A stretch of 6,292 nucleotides of DNA. Source: JAWXCM01 sp034408745 (GTDB taxonomy: Bacteria > Acidobacteriota > Terriglobia > Bryobacterales > Bryobacteraceae). Under the pieces are notes generated by a model. It saw only the letters and a list, made by a program, of their open reading frames with translations, searched no databases and was not told the origin of the DNA. Location: assembly GCA_034408745.1 (NCBI GenBank), contig JAWXCM010000072.1, forward strand, positions 1 to 6,292, in the 5' to 3' direction. Of this stretch, positions 1-6,013 are shown one piece after another (within the stretch, counting starts at the first letter, position 1; each line of letters starts with the position of its first letter). A program made the position numbers and the translations under genes.

Positions 1-1
1 A

Positions 2-646
2 GACCAGACGAAGATGCGCGCTGCTATGCAGAAAGCGCTGAACGGTCGCTCAATGGGTGATCTCACCCCGGAAGAGCGGACCAGGGTTATGGCGGAAATC
101 GCCAAAGCCATGCCCGCGGCCGCGGGCATGATGCGCCAGCGCGGTGCTGGCGGCGGCGGTGCTGGCGGCGGCGGTGGTGGCGGTGCTGGCGGCGAGGCCG
201 GGGCCGGTGGTGGACGTCGCGGTGGTGATGGTGCCACGGCGCCGACAGGCTTTGGCGGTTTCAGTGTTCGCGAACTCGACAGTGCCAAACTGCCTCCTCC
301 CATCGACCCGGAAAACCAGCTCGAAGTCCTGCTTCGACCCGGTTTGCTCGCTGACGTCGAAATCATCCTCGAAAAGGTAAGCAACGCGATAAATATTCCG
401 GCTCAGGCTGTTTTCGAGAAGGACGGAAAGCAGATTGTTTTCGTCCGTAAGGGGAATGCCTGGGAAGAGCGCGTGATTAAGCCGCTGCGGCGGAGTGAAT
501 CGGTGATGATCGTTGCCGGTGGTGTTCAGGCTGGCGAGACCATCGCCATGGCTGACCCAACCGCCAAACCCGGCGACAAGAAGAAGAAATCCAGTGACAA
601 GTCGGGCAGTGCCGTCGGCAGCATGCCCGGCGGAGGCCGTTCATGA
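2..646 (+). CDS. Efflux periplasmic adaptor subunit (HlyD/MacA-like membrane fusion protein), C-terminal part, 5' end outside window
   Basis: The periplasmic adaptor of a tripartite efflux pump bridges the inner-membrane transporter and a TolC-like exit duct. The frame is open to the window edge, and an adaptor needs an N-terminal anchor, hairpin and lipoyl region that are missing here, so the ATG at 14 is probably internal. Numbering from that ATG: residues 1-40 are charged and helix-like with an LTPEER stretch, 44-73 are almost pure glycine with some Ala and Arg, 101-120 (LEVLLRPGLLADVEIILEK) are the last β-barrel strands, and 121-185 are the membrane-proximal domain (IPAQAVFEKDGK, then AGETIAMADP). 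A Lys/Ser/Gly-rich tail ends the protein. It overlaps the permease start by 4 bases (ATGA), so they are very likely translationally coupled. Family membership is clear from the barrel and proximal domain. The glycine-rich insert is unusual against textbook MacA or AcrA. Substrate unknown. Confidence 0.85.
   Translation, partial: DQTKMRAAMQKALNGRSMGDLTPEERTRVMAEIAKAMPAAAGMMRQRGAGGGGAGGGGGGGAGGEAGAGGGRRGGDGATAPTGFGGFSVRELDSAKLPPPIDPENQLEVLLRPGLLADVEIILEKVSNAINIPAQAVFEKDGKQIVFVRKGNAWEERVIKPLRRSESVMIVAGGVQAGETIAMADPTAKPGDKKKKSSDKSGSAVGSMPGGGRS
109..130. repeat. 22-bp perfect palindrome inside the adaptor gene
   Basis: Bases 109-119 (CATGCCCGCGG) are followed directly by their exact reverse complement at 120-130. 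The symmetry breaks at 108/131. The centre contains GCGGCCGC, flanked by two overlapping CCGCGG hexamers. It encodes the Met-Pro-Ala-Ala-Ala-Gly-Met stretch at the end of the helix-like segment, just before the glycine-rich run. As RNA it could fold into a stem of about 9 bp with a 4-base loop. The palindrome is read directly; any function is unknown. Confidence 0.9.
143..193 (+). repeat. Imperfect tandem glycine/alanine codon repeat
   Basis: The 15-base unit GGTGCTGGCGGCGGC occurs twice in tandem (143-157, 158-172). A GGTGGTGGC spacer (173-181) follows, then a partial third copy (182-193). It encodes Gly-Ala-Gly-Gly-Gly units in the adaptor. The period is a multiple of three, so unit gain or loss would keep the reading frame, which suggests growth by replication slippage. 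Confidence 0.85.
632..636 (+). promoter_or_regulatory. Shine-Dalgarno site for the ABC permease
   Basis: GGAGG lies 6 bases before the ATG at 643, inside the last codons of the adaptor gene. It is the only canonical ribosome binding site in front of any gene in the window and supports the choice of the ATG that overlaps the adaptor stop. Confidence 0.75.
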
Positions 647-1896
647 ACGTATCGGGATTACTGCCTGAAGTACAAATGGGGCTTGCGAGCCTTTTTGTTC
701 ACAAACTCCGCAGCATGCTCACTATGATGGGCATGATCTTCGGGGTAGGCGCCGTGGTGGCGATGCTCTCCATCACCTCCGGCGCGCAGAAGGAAATGAT
801 GAGCTACATCGACCTTCTGGGTGTGAACAACATCATTATTGAGGCCAAAGAGGCGGTGGACCGCAATGAGCTCCAGTCCCGCAGGGCGATTTCCCCAGGC
901 CTCAGCTTCCGCGACTACCGCGCGATTGTGGAGAACATTCAGGGAATCGACAGTTCTACTCCCCGCAAGCGCTTCAAGCCCCTGAAAGTGCTTCCCAAGA
1001 CCGCGCAGGAACAGCCTACGCTGATCGGCGTGAGTTCAGACTTCCTTCGGATCAACAGCCTCAAAATGGTGGAGGGTCGCTTCTTTAATGAGGAGGACGA
1101 CCGCAAATCGGCTCCCGTCTGCGTGCTCGGCGAAGCGGCGAAGGTCAACCTGCTGGGCTATGAGTCCGCGGTAGGCAAGTTCGTCAAGATCAACGACACG
1201 TGGCTCCAGGTGATTGGAGTGCTGGCCCAGCAGGCCACCGCCGACAGTGAAGTGGAAGGCGTGGAAGTCACCAACCGCAACAATCTGGTAATCGCTCCGC
1301 TCAACACCGTCATGCGCCGGTTTGAGGACAACAACAGCTACCTGAAGGACGAGATCGACGGTATCTACATCCGCGTGAAAGACAACACGGATTCCATCGA
1401 AACCGCCAACGTCATCAACGCGATTCTGACCGCGACCCACAAGGATGCGGGCGACTTCAACGTCACCGTTCCGGCGGGCCTGCTGGAGCAGAAAAAGCGG
1501 ACCCAGATGATCTTCTCCATCGTTATGATTTGTATCGCCGGTATCTCGCTGCTGGTCGGCGGCATCGGCATTATGAACATCATGCTGGCCACAGTGCTGG
1601 AACGCACCCGTGAAATCGGTATTCGCCGCGCGATCGGTGCACGTCAGGCGGACATCATCCGTCAGTTCCTCACGGAGGCCGTGCTGATTTCCATCATCGG
1701 TGGGCTAATCGGTATCGCCTTCGGCTACACACTTTCAAAAGTGATTGCCAGCGCAGCCGGATGGCAAACTGAAGTAACAACATCATCCATAGCGGTCGCC
1801 TTCGGCGTGTCCGTGGGTATTGGGCTTCTGTTTGGAAGCTACCCGGCGATTCAGGCAGCAAAGCTGGATCCCATCGAAGCAATCCGTTACGAGTAG
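643..1896 (+). CDS. MacB/FtsX-family ABC transporter permease without ATPase domain
   Basis: Inner-membrane permease of a MacB-type (type VII ABC) exporter, which uses ATP hydrolysis in the cytoplasm to drive movements of a periplasmic domain coupled to the adaptor and TolC. The 417 residues show the expected order: a short amphipathic N-terminus, TM1 at about 26-46, a MacB-type periplasmic core at about 50-280, TM2 at about 289-312, the conserved cytoplasmic coupling segment TREIGIRRAIGA (322-333), TM3 at about 342-366, TM4 at about 381-402, and the typical ending AAKLDPIEAIRYE. There are no Walker A, Walker B or ABC signature motifs, so the ATPase must be a separate protein, probably encoded upstream of the adaptor. 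The start is fixed by GGAGG 6 bases upstream and the 4-base overlap with the adaptor. The tolC-like gene follows after 6 bases. Substrate (macrolide, peptide, lipid or other) cannot be told from sequence. Confidence 0.92.
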   Translation: MNVSGLLPEVQMGLASLFVHKLRSMLTMMGMIFGVGAVVAMLSITSGAQKEMMSYIDLLGVNNIIIEAKEAVDRNELQSRRAISPGLSFRDYRAIVENIQGIDSSTPRKRFKPLKVLPKTAQEQPTLIGVSSDFLRINSLKMVEGRFFNEEDDRKSAPVCVLGEAAKVNLLGYESAVGKFVKINDTWLQVIGVLAQQATADSEVEGVEVTNRNNLVIAPLNTVMRRFEDNNSYLKDEIDGIYIRVKDNTDSIETANVINAILTATHKDAGDFNVTVPAGLLEQKKRTQMIFSIVMICIAGISLLVGGIGIMNIMLATVLERTREIGIRRAIGARQADIIRQFLTEAVLISIIGGLIGIAFGYTLSKVIASAAGWQTEVTTSSIAVAFGVSVGIGLLFGSYPAIQAAKLDPIEAIRYE

Positions 1897-1902
1897 GCAA
1901 CA

Positions 1903-3639
1903 ATGAGAATCGGCTTCTATCTACTACTGACTTCGGCGGCTCTGCTGGCCGCCGACACAACACCCGCGCCGGCGCAGATGACACCCGGAGCCACTGCTCC
2001 CGCGGCTCAGAACAGTCTGGTGACCTCCAAACGGACACCGACGGCAGAGGCTCCGGCCTTCGGCACGAAGAGTTACTTCCGCAGGGTATTGAACCCGGAA
2101 GTGCCGAAGATCGAGCTGAAGGCGCCGGTCCGGATCAGCGAGTTCGTGCAGGCGGGCAAGCTGGAGCTTTCGCTCCGCAATTACATCGAGCTGGTGCTCG
2201 CCAACAATACCGACATTCAGGTGCAGCGGCTTAGCGTCGAGGTCCCGCGGAATGCCATCCTGCGGTCGTACTCCATCTTCGATCCCAACCTAACTGCATC
2301 ATTCCAGAGCGCGCGCACGGAAACCCCAACCAACGACGCGCTGGCCGGCGCCGTGAACCTGAATGTGCTCAACCAGCCGCTACAGGTTCGCGCCACGCAA
2401 CTGCTGCCCACCGGCACGCTGTACAACTTCGGCTTTAATGCCGCGAAGTCGTCCACCAACAGCTCGTTTGCCAACTTCAATCCGGCAATCACCAGCGGCA
2501 TGAACTTCAACTTTGAACAACCCCTGCTGCGCGGGCGAGGCACCTACCTGACGAAGCTGCCGGTGACCATCGCTCAAAGCCGCCTGCGCGTGAACGAATA
2601 CAACATCCAGGATCAGGTTCTTCGCCTTGTGAACAACGCCGAAAACGCGTACTGGGATGTGGTTCTGGCACGCGAACAGTTGAAGGTGCAGGAACAGAAT
2701 CTGGCGCTCAATGATCAGTTCCTGAAGCGCTCCCGCCGTGAACTCGAGCTGGGCGCCATCAGCCAGCTCGACATCTACCAGCCGGAAGCGGCGTACAAGA
2801 ACGCCGAACTGGCGGTCACTCAGGCGCAGTTCCGGTTACAGTCGGTGGAAGATGCGCTTCGCCGTCAAATGGCTGCGGACCTGGACCCGGCGTTTCGCGA
2901 CCTGCCGATCATTCTGACGGAAGACCTCGCTGCTCCGGTGCAGACTGCGCTCGACCGCGAAACTTTGGTGCAGCGCGCCATCTCGCAGCGGCCAGACCTC
3001 AAAGCGACTCGCCAGTCCCTCGACGTCGACGAACTACAGTTCCGCACCGCTGTGAACCGGCTCAAGCCTGACTTCCGCCTTACCGGCGGTTACGGCGCGT
3101 TCGGCCGCGGCGGTACGTTCTACCAGCGTTCCAACATCTTCACCGACAACGGCTCGCGCAGCACACTCATCAACGTGGTCCCTGGTGGCCTCGGCGATGC
3201 CCTCGACCAGTTGTTCGGATTCGGATTCCCGGCATGGAACTTCGGCGTCCGCCTCACGTTGCCGCTTCGCGACCGTGCCGCTGCGGCCGATTACGCCGAC
3301 GCGGTGGTGAACAAGCGGCTCGACATGCTCCGGGTCCGTTCCCAGGAACAGACGGCGCGCCTTGACGTGGTCAACGCGATCACGGAAGTGGAGCGCAGCC
3401 GGGCCTCCATCGAACTGGCCGGTGTGGCTCTCGACCTGGCGCAGAAGCGTCTCGATGCCGAACAGAAGAAGTTCGACCTCGGTACGACGACGCTGTTCTT
3501 CGTGCTCGACGCGCAGACTCAGTACAATACCTCGAAGTCGAATCTCGTGAATCAGACCGTCACCTATCGCCGCAACCTCACCACGTTGCAGCGTGTTACG
3601 GGTGACCTGCTCAACGAGCGCGGCATCGCAATTCAGTAA
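1903..3639 (+). CDS. TolC-family outer-membrane efflux protein
   Basis: Outer-membrane exit duct of the same efflux system, expected to form a trimeric β-barrel with a periplasmic α-helical tunnel. The 578-residue protein starts with a signal peptide (hydrophobic core about 4-16, likely cut after LLA or after PAPA near residue 24); no lipobox cysteine is seen, so it is probably not lipidated. A Pro/Ala/Thr-rich linker follows. Two OEP repeats are visible at about 88-325 and 350-565. Marks include EQPLLRGRG (205-213), the helix with NAENAYWDVVLAREQLK (245-261), the SQRPDLKATRQSL segment (361-373), and the second-repeat helix LAQKRLDAEQKKFDLGTTT (512-530). A Gly/aromatic-rich stretch at about 395-445 between the halves is probably an enlarged strand-loop region. 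It follows the permease by 6 bases with only a weak GAGTAGG-like ribosome site. It is somewhat longer than E. coli TolC. Family assignment is firm. Confidence 0.93.
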   Translation: MRIGFYLLLTSAALLAADTTPAPAQMTPGATAPAAQNSLVTSKRTPTAEAPAFGTKSYFRRVLNPEVPKIELKAPVRISEFVQAGKLELSLRNYIELVLANNTDIQVQRLSVEVPRNAILRSYSIFDPNLTASFQSARTETPTNDALAGAVNLNVLNQPLQVRATQLLPTGTLYNFGFNAAKSSTNSSFANFNPAITSGMNFNFEQPLLRGRGTYLTKLPVTIAQSRLRVNEYNIQDQVLRLVNNAENAYWDVVLAREQLKVQEQNLALNDQFLKRSRRELELGAISQLDIYQPEAAYKNAELAVTQAQFRLQSVEDALRRQMAADLDPAFRDLPIILTEDLAAPVQTALDRETLVQRAISQRPDLKATRQSLDVDELQFRTAVNRLKPDFRLTGGYGAFGRGGTFYQRSNIFTDNGSRSTLINVVPGGLGDALDQLFGFGFPAWNFGVRLTLPLRDRAAAADYADAVVNKRLDMLRVRSQEQTARLDVVNAITEVERSRASIELAGVALDLAQKRLDAEQKKFDLGTTTLFFVLDAQTQYNTSKSNLVNQTVTYRRNLTTLQRVTGDLLNERGIAIQ

Positions 3640-3651
3640 GAACTCTCCACA

Positions 3652-3672
3652 GCGGGGCGCTCCACGCTCCGC
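3652..3672 (+). other. Weak GC-rich hairpin after the tolC-like gene
   Basis: GCGGGGC (3652-3658) can pair with GCTCCGC (3666-3672), giving 7 bp with one G-U pair and a 7-base loop. It starts 12 bases after the tolC-like stop, where an operon end is plausible. No T-tract follows, so it is not a convincing intrinsic terminator. It may only attenuate transcription, or be chance in GC-rich DNA. Confidence 0.3.
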
Positions 3673-3684
3673 CACAATTCCCGC

Positions 3685-3690
3685 TACTCT
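3685..3690 (+). promoter_or_regulatory. Speculative -10 element for a leaderless DCC-family transcript
   Basis: TACTCT fits the TAnnnT pattern of a -10 box and sits 7 bases before the ATG at 3698, so a transcript could begin at or next to the start codon. This would fit the missing ribosome binding site. No recognisable -35 box is seen at the matching distance. The call is weak. Confidence 0.15.
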
Positions 3691-3697
3691 TAAAGTA

Positions 3698-4042
3698 ATG
3701 TCCCGTCCAACCGTCATCTGGGACGATGGCTGCTCGTTCTGCGGTCGCTCTATTCGAATCCTCCGCACGCTCGATGTGTTTCGCCGGCTCGATTTTCAGG
3801 GCTCGCGGGACACGGCTGCGCTGTCGCGTCTTGGCGTAACTCCGAAATCTACCGACAATGAGATCCGCTTTGCCGAGCCTGGGAGAGGCGTCTCAGGCGG
3901 CTACGACGCTCTGGTCCGAATGGCCAGCCACCTTCCACTTGGCTGGCTGGCAGCGCCGATTCTGGGGCTGCCCCCGCTTCGAGCACTGGGACGCCCAGCA
4001 TACCGCTGGGTCGCGGCTCGGCGTACCTGCCGCATAGACTAA
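3698..4042 (+). CDS. DCC-family (DUF393) thiol-disulfide oxidoreductase-like protein
   Basis: Small 114-residue protein of the DCC/DUF393 family, named for its Asp-Cys-Cys signature. Members have a thioredoxin-like fold and a predicted redox role, but no firmly known substrate. Seen here: the strand TVIWDDGCSFCGRSI (5-19) with the Cys12-Ser-Phe-Cys15 pair just after two Asp, the SGGYDAL segment (66-72) at the family's usual place, a hydrophobic helix region at about 80-97, and the typical end AYRWVAARR (101-109). No signal peptide, so probably cytoplasmic. I chose the ATG at 3698 because the motif begins a few residues later, as in the family. An in-frame ATG at 3593 would add 35 non-conserved residues overlapping the tolC-like gene. 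No clear ribosome site. mutL begins 6 bases after the stop, so the two probably share a transcript. Family call good; function unknown. Confidence 0.82.
   Translation: MSRPTVIWDDGCSFCGRSIRILRTLDVFRRLDFQGSRDTAALSRLGVTPKSTDNEIRFAEPGRGVSGGYDALVRMASHLPLGWLAAPILGLPPLRALGRPAYRWVAARRTCRID
3923..3947 (+). other. Inverted repeat within the DCC-family gene
   Basis: GCCAGCCA (3923-3930) is exactly complementary in reverse to TGGCTGGC (3940-3947), with a 9-base loop. It lies in codons for the hydrophobic Leu/Pro/Gly/Trp stretch, about 100 bases before mutL. The match is real, but with no T-tract and a coding location it may be chance or a minor mRNA structure. Confidence 0.35.
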
Positions 4043-4048
4043 GAATTC

Positions 4049-6013
4049 ATGGGCCGAATCCGAGTTCTGTCCGACACGGTAGCCAATAAGATCGCCGCCG
4101 GCGAGGTTGTGGAGCGACCAGCGTCCGTGGTCAAGGAGCTGCTGGAGAACTCCCTCGACGCGGGATCCACTGAGATCCGCATCGACGCCGATTCCGGTGG
4201 CCGCCGTCTGATCCGCATCACCGACAACGGGCACGGCATGCTTCGCGACGACGCCCTGATGGCATTCGAACGCCACGCCACATCTAAGCTGCGGGATGTG
4301 CAGGACTTGCTCTCTATCTCCACGCTCGGCTTCCGTGGCGAAGCGCTGCCTTCCATCGCTTCGGTGTCGCGGCTTCTGCTGGAGACGCGCTCGCCGGAGG
4401 AGACCACCGGCACCACTATCGAGATCAACGGCGGAAAGCTGCTCCGCTGCGACGAGTCTGGCCTGGCGGCGGGCACCATAATCACCGTCCGAGACCTGTT
4501 CTTCAACGTCCCGGCTCGCAGAAAGTTTCTCCGCAGCGACCAGACGGAGCTGGCGCACATCGCATCGCTGGTGACGCACTACTCCCTCGCGCACCCGGAC
4601 AAAAGCTTCGAGCTCCGCCACGGGCCGACCGAACTGCTCGGCGTAACCGCCGTGACCGACATTCGCGAGCGTGTTTATCAGGTGTTCGGCTCCCAGGTGC
4701 TGGACGACCTGATTGCCCTCGGCTACACCGAGCGCACGATTCAGATGCGCCCCGAAGACGGTGACGACGAGCCCGCCGGACGCGTGTTCGCACTGCGTGG
4801 CTTCGTTTCGCGGCCGCAGATCCAGAAGCTGAACCGCAACTCCATTTATCTGTTCGTCAACGGACGCCTGATCCGTGACCGGCTGCTGCTCCACGGGCTC
4901 AGCTCGGCGTATCACAACCTGATGCCGGCAGCCTGCTTCCCATTCGCGCTGCTGTTCCTCGACTGCGATGCCGAAGAGGTCGACGTCAATGTCCACCCGT
5001 CGAAGACGGAGGTCCGGTTCCGCCATGGAACGTTTGTACATGATTTCGTACGGGATACAATTCGTGAAGCTCTGATGCAAAGCCGTCCGGGGTCGACCGT
5101 TCCGGCCCAGGGTGCTCCACAACCCGCCGCTTCGATGCCGTGGAGCGAGTTCTCCCAGGCGATCGATAATCCGGCTTTCGGTGCGGCGCACTCGGCAGTC
5201 CCTGTGCTCGCGGGGCCAGCCCCCGGCGCAGCGACGGAGTTGCCGGAGTTTCGCCTGCGGACCCCGACGCCGCCGCCGGCCCGGCTCCCGCTCACCGACG
5301 TCCAGCAGGAACCCGCTGAGCCCGATTTTCACGAAACGAAGCCAAAAGTGGACACTCGTCCAGTTCGGCTGCCGGTGCCCGACACCCACGGCGCGTTCCC
5401 GGATTCGGCGGAGCCGCCCGTTTCGATGCAGGCACTTACAGACCTCCGGCCGATGGGACAGCTACACAACAGCTTTATCATAGCTGCCGGGCGGGATGGG
5501 CTCTGGATCGTCGACCAGCACGTCGCGCACGAACGCATTCTCTTCGAGCAGGTCCTGAGGGCTCGTGCCCGCGGCGGTATAGAACGTCAGCAGTTGCTGA
5601 TGCCGGTGGTGCTGGAGCTGACGGCCGCGCAGCAACTGCAATACGCGCACATCGCCGACGAGATGAACCTCAGCGGCTTCGACACAGAGCCGTTCGGCAA
5701 CCGGACCATCGCCATCAAAGGCGCCCCGGCCGGGGTCGGCCCAGCGGACATTGAGAAGCTGGTGATGGAGATTCTGGAGATCGCCGAACACGAATTTCGC
5801 AATCTCTCACTCGAAGATGTCCGGAGGGGAATCGCCGCCACCATCGCGTGCCGCGCCGCGATCAAGGTCAACATGCGGCTCGATCAGACCCGCATGGAGT
5901 GGTTGCTGACCGCGCTTGGGCAGACGGACTTCCCGATGGCCTGCCCCCACGGCCGTCCGATCGCGCTTCGCTACTCGATGCGCGAGATTCTGAAAGCCTT
6001 CCACCGAATCTAA
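4049..6013 (+). CDS. mutL: DNA mismatch repair protein MutL, endonuclease type
   Basis: MutL couples mismatch recognition by MutS to strand removal. The 654 residues show the full plan. The N-terminal GHKL ATPase domain is at about 1-335, with VVKELLENSLDAG (catalytic Glu30, Asn34), DNGHG (59-63), GFRGEAL (94-100), the later GTIITVRDLFFNVPARRKFL region, and VNVHPSKTEVRF (313-324). A Pro/Ala-rich linker spans about 345-460. The C-terminal dimerisation/nuclease domain is at about 468-654. It carries DQHVAHERILFE (489-500), a variant of the DQHAxxExxxxE nuclease motif with Val for Ala; QQLLMP (514-519), fitting the Qxx[LI]xP β-clamp-binding pattern; ACRAAIK (600-606); and CPHGRP (632-637). The probable metal ligands Glu495, Cys601, Cys632 and His634 are all present, so nicking activity without MutH is expected. 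The start is certain from the conserved MGRIRVLSD opening. Likely co-transcribed with the DCC-family gene 6 bases upstream. Confidence 0.98.
   Translation: MGRIRVLSDTVANKIAAGEVVERPASVVKELLENSLDAGSTEIRIDADSGGRRLIRITDNGHGMLRDDALMAFERHATSKLRDVQDLLSISTLGFRGEALPSIASVSRLLLETRSPEETTGTTIEINGGKLLRCDESGLAAGTIITVRDLFFNVPARRKFLRSDQTELAHIASLVTHYSLAHPDKSFELRHGPTELLGVTAVTDIRERVYQVFGSQVLDDLIALGYTERTIQMRPEDGDDEPAGRVFALRGFVSRPQIQKLNRNSIYLFVNGRLIRDRLLLHGLSSAYHNLMPAACFPFALLFLDCDAEEVDVNVHPSKTEVRFRHGTFVHDFVRDTIREALMQSRPGSTVPAQGAPQPAASMPWSEFSQAIDNPAFGAAHSAVPVLAGPAPGAATELPEFRLRTPTPPPARLPLTDVQQEPAEPDFHETKPKVDTRPVRLPVPDTHGAFPDSAEPPVSMQALTDLRPMGQLHNSFIIAAGRDGLWIVDQHVAHERILFEQVLRARARGGIERQQLLMPVVLELTAAQQLQYAHIADEMNLSGFDTEPFGNRTIAIKGAPAGVGPADIEKLVMEILEIAEHEFRNLSLEDVRRGIAATIACRAAIKVNMRLDQTRMEWLLTALGQTDFPMACPHGRPIALRYSMREILKAFHRI

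Noticed and set aside
1036..1440. 134-codon open frame on the - strand inside the permease gene
   Set aside because: Lies wholly within the periplasmic-core coding region of the permease and shows no domain; a frame shadow.
3593..3697. Upstream in-frame ATG as an alternative start for the DCC-family gene
   Set aside because: It would add 35 Ser/Arg/Pro-rich residues overlapping the tolC-like gene, while the family motif starts just after the ATG at 3698.
3034..3768. 244-codon open frame on the - strand, opposite the tolC-like gene
   Set aside because: Antisense shadow of a clear TolC-family gene; low-complexity Arg/Glu/Val product with no recognisable motif or ribosome site.
3893..5389. 498-codon open frame on the - strand, opposite mutL
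   Set aside because: It is antisense to the strongly conserved mutL and DCC-family genes, its Arg/Gln/Val-rich product resembles no family, and such long antisense frames are common in GC-rich coding DNA.
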